Source: Morchella semilibera
Taxonomy: Eukaryota > Ascomycota > Pezizomycetes > Pezizales > Morchellaceae
Direction of reading: 5' to 3'
Assembly (NCBI GenBank): GCA_009192285.1
Contig: CM018610.1
Coordinates: forward strand, 186,001-250,000
DNA length: 64,000 bases
Shown here: piece by piece, positions 59,028 through 64,000 of the stretch
Layout of the letters: each line of letters begins with the position of its first letter
Numbering within the stretch: position 1 is the stretch's first letter
Translations under genes and position numbers: made by a program
Notes under the pieces: generated by a model
The model's input: only the letters and a program-made list of their open reading frames with translations
Told to the model about the DNA's origin: nothing
Database searches by the model: none

Positions 59028-62000
59028 TCTTAAAAGGCGCGCCAGGATTGATGAGATCTTAATTATTGCGGTATTGGCTCCTGTGTGAAAGGAGCTGTGT
59101 TGTCTGATGGTATTGGTTTGGTAATGGAGTGATGTAAACTGGTGACAAGTTGATTATTACCTGGGGAGATGAAGAAGTATGGAGTGCGGCGCAGGGTAGA
59201 AAAATGGGAAAATGGGCAAAAAGTGGGAGAGGGAAGCTCTAAGTATAATATGTAGGTACGCTGGTTCCTGGTGGGGCTTCCCGATACGGTACGAGCGGGT
59301 TCGTGCTAATGTAACTGGCCTTGGGGTAACCCACAACACTAATATAATAACTAATAAGCGCAAGAAGGGTCGGACAGGTGCGAATGAAGCCTTGGCCTGT
59401 GCCAAATGCAGTAAGATATAGAAGAGTAAGAGATGGAGGGGCAAATGCAAGGTTTGTTTGATTGATCTTTAGAGTTACAATTCTTTGCTTTTCCTTCCTC
59501 TTTTTGCTGGATACTTTCTTCTTTGCGTCTCCTGTAGTGCCAAATTCTCCGATGACGATGGTTGTTGATTGAACCGAATGCGGGCTGTGGAGCTATCTAT
59601 TCCATGCGGAATAGAATTAGGACGCTGCGAACAAGGCAGGCCAGTATGTTTATGAGCCACCCACATTTTATGATATTGTTCCACCCCTCAAACTTACCAC
59701 AGTCAAACCTCGGAAGGCTGCTGTTACTGATTGAAGATTAAAGCTTTTGTTTTCTTTGCTTTTCTTCTCTTTCTTTCTTTTTTTCGGGGGGTGTGTCAGA
59801 TGGCAAAGGACGCTAAGATGTCGAGCAATCAATCAATCAATCAGTGATTCAACTTCAGCGAGAGTATGACGACAATTGAAAAAATAGAACAGCAGTTGAA
59901 CAGGTACATACCTACGTCAACGACTCAAACCCCACTACGTACTAACGGCCAGATGGAGCCAATATGCTAACACAAAAGCGCGCAGCGAACAGAGCAAGTA
60001 GAAAGTGGGATAATAAGATACGGGCAGTGAGAAGTAGGAATATGTGTAGTTACGGTTATGCTTAAGGATGTGGAGGATAATGATACGATGAGGAGGCTGA
60101 TAATTGATAGTTTTGGTAGTACAAAAGGAGAGATGGTACCCTGACAGTTGTCCTGTAGGTATAGTAGTACATGTAGATATTGTACACACAAGAGAAAATG
60201 CGGTACCCGGGCAGAGGAATAGGTACCCAGGTAACGGAAATTGGTCAAAAGCGAGATCACCATAAAGCCATATTTTTACCGAGATGATTGCGGCATGTAA
60301 CCTAAGCGGTCTTGTGAGACAGTGCACGATGTTGCGGACATGCTCTGCCTGATTAGCTACCCGTCTATGCAAAGATAGAGCGTATGTTGCGTCCGATTCT
60401 ACATGTAGTTACGTTACAGTCCTCTCACTTCTGGCATCACCCACCACACACACATGAATCGATATAGATATCTTCGAATTTACCTGGAATAGACCCTTGC
60501 TAGCATATGAACGTCTCCCTCTGAGTTTTCTTTGATCTTATACTTTAAAAATGCTACACAACACGGATGATGCTGCCACGAGCAAGTACTTTGTATTCAT
60601 GCTCAGACGCATATACATAGATCAGAGTCTGTGCGTCTTCGAAACTCCGCTCTGAGCGGGGCCAACTCTCCCGGTCTTATTACCAAGCAGTACTCGGAAG
60701 GGTTCATGGATCGGATCAATCGAGTAAATGATCCACTGAATGCACCTTCTGCAATTATATATATCTTATTACCATTATTGACAATGGCATGAGAAACCTC
60801 GCCCTTTTGTCATCTCCATCTTGCAGACATACCTTTAGGGACGCAGGTCCTAGATCGGATGAGCAGGGAAATCTGGGGAACACCCACATAAATTTGTCAT
60901 TTGTCGCGCCATTTCATCTGATCTAAACGCCAAGCGAACAAGGGTTCAACTCACGCGACGAGCATGTCGACTTGTTTTCGACATGCTGTGAATCGATAAG
61001 GTAAAAAACGAAAGTAGGAAAGGAAAGGAAAGGAAGAGAGAGGTATAGATAGAAACGGTTGGTAAAGAAAGCATTTATCTATAAGGCCTGCTGCATCTGG
61101 TGCTATATTACATGTATCCATACCTAATTTCTCTATAGGCTTTTGGATGAAGTGGTTTCCGGCTAGGGACGGTAGATCCTTAAACCCAAAAGAACAAAAG
61201 GCATTTCTGGCGATTTGACGGTGCTCCTTGTGGCTGCAGCAGGGGTGAATGCATCGAAGGATTGGAGCTGAAGGTAATCCTGGCTCCTCAGGGGGGGGGG
61301 GGGAGGTGCAGCTTGTTCATTGCGTCGAAGGTTTTCATAAAGTGGAGCAGGACAAAACCTCACAAGAACATGATGTGTAACTCTATACAAGCAAGGCTAT
61401 GTGTAGTTATATATAAACAGATTCATGTAAGTAGAATTACTCTGCTCTACTCTACTCTACCTTTGATACTTTGCCTACCCTACCCGGGTTTGGTTCTCCG
61501 CATCATCAGCGGGCCATCGTGAAGTAGCAAAGGCCCTGTGGAAGCGACCACGCAACTCATCGTACATACCTGGGATACGAAATCCCCTTCTAAAGCTGGC
61601 GGTACCCTCGAGACATCGGGAATTCTTATCCGATACGTGCTAAATGATGAGGCGCTGAATGCATGTTTTACTATCACGCGGCGAGCGCAGAGAACAAATC
61701 CTGCTAGTATCAAAAACAGAGCTAGAGGTCATCAAAAACAGAGCTAGAGGTCATCAGAAACAACCTCGGTTTTAGTTCTTCGGGCTCGAAAAACGTTTTG
61801 TGGCGTTTCCATTCACTTTCCCTTTTAGAACTATAAACCCATGGGCCTGGGATTTGGATTTGAACCGTGTCGGCTCAATGATGGGTGTGATGCCTCACAC
61901 GAAACTACTGGGTGAGTGTTGATTCTTGAAATCCGGGCCTCTCTCTGCTCATTTCTGGAAAATAACCTCAACCAGTAACATGTTCCCCAGCAGAAAATAA

Positions 62001-64000
62001 TTCCACTAATGCTCCTTCATGAACTCCTTTCATGATCCTTCACCGCGTGGATGCCACGTTGTAGGAAATTTAATATGTCTAGAGTTACTTAAAGGCAAGG
62101 TTGAAGCGGGAGTTAATTTATTCATCTCATTGAGCCAGGGTTGTTTTCCGCGATAGTTGCTTCAACTTGCAGCTCAGGCTTGCGCGGTTTCTTTCTCTCC
62201 CCCACTATTGCCTGAATGGCCGGCCTCGCCGGTGTTGCCGCCTTTTTGCCTCTGGCATACTCTACTAACCTCATGTGCATACCTCAGGTACGTAGTTTGA
62301 TGCCGAAAACATCGGCTCAAAAAAAGGGCGCCGAGGCCCTGGAGGATCCCTTTTTTTTTCCTTTTTTTTTTCTTTCCTTCTTTCTTCGGCTGTCTGCTGA
62401 TCTTGAAGTATTTGCGACCTATTCCTAGCAGAGCTAGAGAGAGTACCTACAGTCCCTGGTCCCATGCACGACAAAACAGATCCAGTCCTAGAGTCCCGTA
62501 CTTACTCTTTTAAGACACTTCACTCCATATGGCGTCGGAGTTACCAGTAAGTACCCTGGCCTGCTCCAACTCTCCCTTCCCTTGTACCTAGGGTTGAAGC
62601 GATTCTTCGGTTGACGATCTGACGGTCCCAAGTTGGCTTACAGTTATCTTGATGGGTGATCTGGCAACCTCTACAGGATAACGATGAAAGTAAGCGAACT
62701 TTACCCAAGTCCGTTATTTAGACTCGGATTAAAGTGCGTGACGGAATGACAAATTCCATCCTCGGTGATGTCTGCGAGAGTTTATTACTGTTATTAATCA
62801 GCAGAGGAATTAATAGAAGGGTGGTGCGCTCTCCATGGATCCAATGTAGGTACAGCATATATTATCATTAAACACATCGACTAAGAAATGACATCTCCAT
62901 GATTTAGAATATGGCATGAGGATCCCCGGTTAATCTTCTGGCTCATGATAAGGTACCCTGCCTGCGTCTTCACTAGTAAGTACATGTATTCTTCTTTTAC
63001 TATATATTGATTACTCTACCTTGTGAAATTTATGATGTGAGTTCTATGTATTCACCACTAGCGCAATGGCAAGCCTAGGGGGCATAGATATATGTATTTG
63101 AATCCGAAACATCTGGGCCGCCCGGAGATCCAGTTTTTGATTGGAGTGCATTATATTATCATATCCTACTCTAGGTTATGTGTTACATATAGGCACATAC
63201 AGAGAGTAGCCTTGACTGTATCAGCATCCCAACACGCGCATGATCATAAGCTCACAATTCGATTGGGAGAGAGGATTCGACGCAAGGTAAATACTTGGTT
63301 TTGTGTATGTATTGTATCGATACCATGGATTTCCGCAATGTACCTTGGTTGGGTCTACGGTAGTTACCCCCTTGGTCCAAGTAAAGAAGTCCCTTTCATG
63401 GAGACCTAATGAAAACAGCTTTGTGAATGGATTTATGGCTTACATAAAGTCGTGAAATTATCAGTTTTGTTGTTGTTTGACTGGCTCTAGTGGATTCACC
63501 CTTAACAACAAGTTTGCCCTTGTACAGGGTGCTCTTGATGTGAAGCTCATCCGCTGCCAGCACTGGGAATCTGGGGAGGGGATATTGCGGGGACTTATTC
63601 ATGTACCGTGTCTGTGCGAGGCGCGTTTGTTGGAACTATCCAATAAGTAAGGAATACTACTATAAAATGCCCCTCTATTAAGGGGGGGCTTGAGTTAGTA
63701 AGGTAACTACGACCGAAGGAGTAGTCCATCCGATATATGACAGGTAGTTCGCCCCTCAGATAAAAAAAATGTATTTTTTCTTTCTTCGGAGGAATAGTAC
63801 CAGTCGATCAAACATACTAAGAGGTCAGAATATCCCACAGCATGTTACACTGAACTACACGGGTCAACGGTAGGGGCCAAACAACATACTGACAAATAAA
63901 CAGGACCCAGCATCATACTTTCATGACACAGCCTTCCGAGACCAACAATGCTATGGTTTATCGGTTTATCATTAAGAATTTAACTATTAAGACGCCACGC
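59028..64000. other. Gene-empty right end
   Basis: About 5 kb with no supportable gene. The first 900 bases are likely promoter and leader of the minus-strand G-alpha gene. TACATGTA copies occur at 60168, 60400, 61109 and 62981. A G13 run lies at 61291-61303 and a tandem 22-bp duplication at about 61720-61762. The frame at 63092-63409 has no recognisable domain. No spaced-motif copy was seen in this stretch. Confidence 0.5.

Noticed and set aside
61850-61930. tRNA-like B box (minus GGTTCAAATCC)
   Set aside because: No matching A box, acceptor stem or anticodon arm at proper spacing.
1-64000. Virus-like elements, LTR retrotransposons, DNA transposons and telomeric repeats
   Set aside because: No reverse transcriptase, integrase, capsid or transposase-like protein segment and no long terminal repeats or telomere arrays were recognised in any frame listed.

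Overview
The window is a gene-poor stretch of a filamentous ascomycete (Pezizomycotina) genome. The evidence is many short GT-AG introns (about 49-230 nt) with CTAAC/CTGAC-type branch sites, fungal gene families (group II G-protein alpha subunit, LaeA-like methyltransferases, Sde2, a Yox1-type homeobox factor, COX24/mS38), nuclear tRNA genes and long AT-rich spacers. About 14 protein genes in 64 kb is low density. That would fit a large-genome lineage such as Pezizomycetes, but this placement is a guess.

Layout. 1-14 kb: the 3' part of a low-complexity Ser-rich protein, CDC14 phosphatase (4 exons), Sde2 (with an apparent one-base frame break just before its GG^KGG processing site) and a small UPF0235/DUF167 protein. 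15-17.5 kb: a minus-strand homeobox regulator whose intron falls just before the recognition helix. 17.5-22 kb: essentially empty. 22-31 kb: an NmrA/isoflavone-reductase-like protein, a small possible membrane protein, a low-complexity KPPP-repeat protein and a flavin amine oxidase. 32.7-38.8 kb: an F-box-like protein, a decayed LaeA-like methyltransferase and, tail to tail with it, an intact LaeA-like methyltransferase. 39-43.6 kb: empty. 43.6-50.7 kb: a PP2A activator (PTPA), a DUF676 lipase and mitoribosomal mS38/COX24. 48.7-56.5 kb: five tRNA-Lys(CUU)-type loci in various states of decay plus one tRNA-Arg(CCU). 57.5-59 kb: a six-exon G-alpha gene. 59-64 kb: empty.

The genes look like ordinary housekeeping, signalling and regulatory loci. 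I see no operon-like logic and no clear metabolic cluster. CDC14 and PTPA both act in phosphatase control, the G-alpha subunit in signal transduction, and Sde2 in splicing and genome stability; nothing in the sequence ties them together.

The least explained signal is in the non-coding DNA. An 18-bp spaced motif, TCAT-N4-TATCACTCGG, recurs at about 18 places in both orientations with fixed spacing, and every site lies outside the genes called here. A second signal is the palindrome TACATGTA: 31 exact copies where about one is expected, 30 of them right of 25 kb. Thirteen G/C homopolymer runs of 10 nt or more are also present. I found no recognisable virus-like element, LTR retrotransposon or DNA transposon protein.
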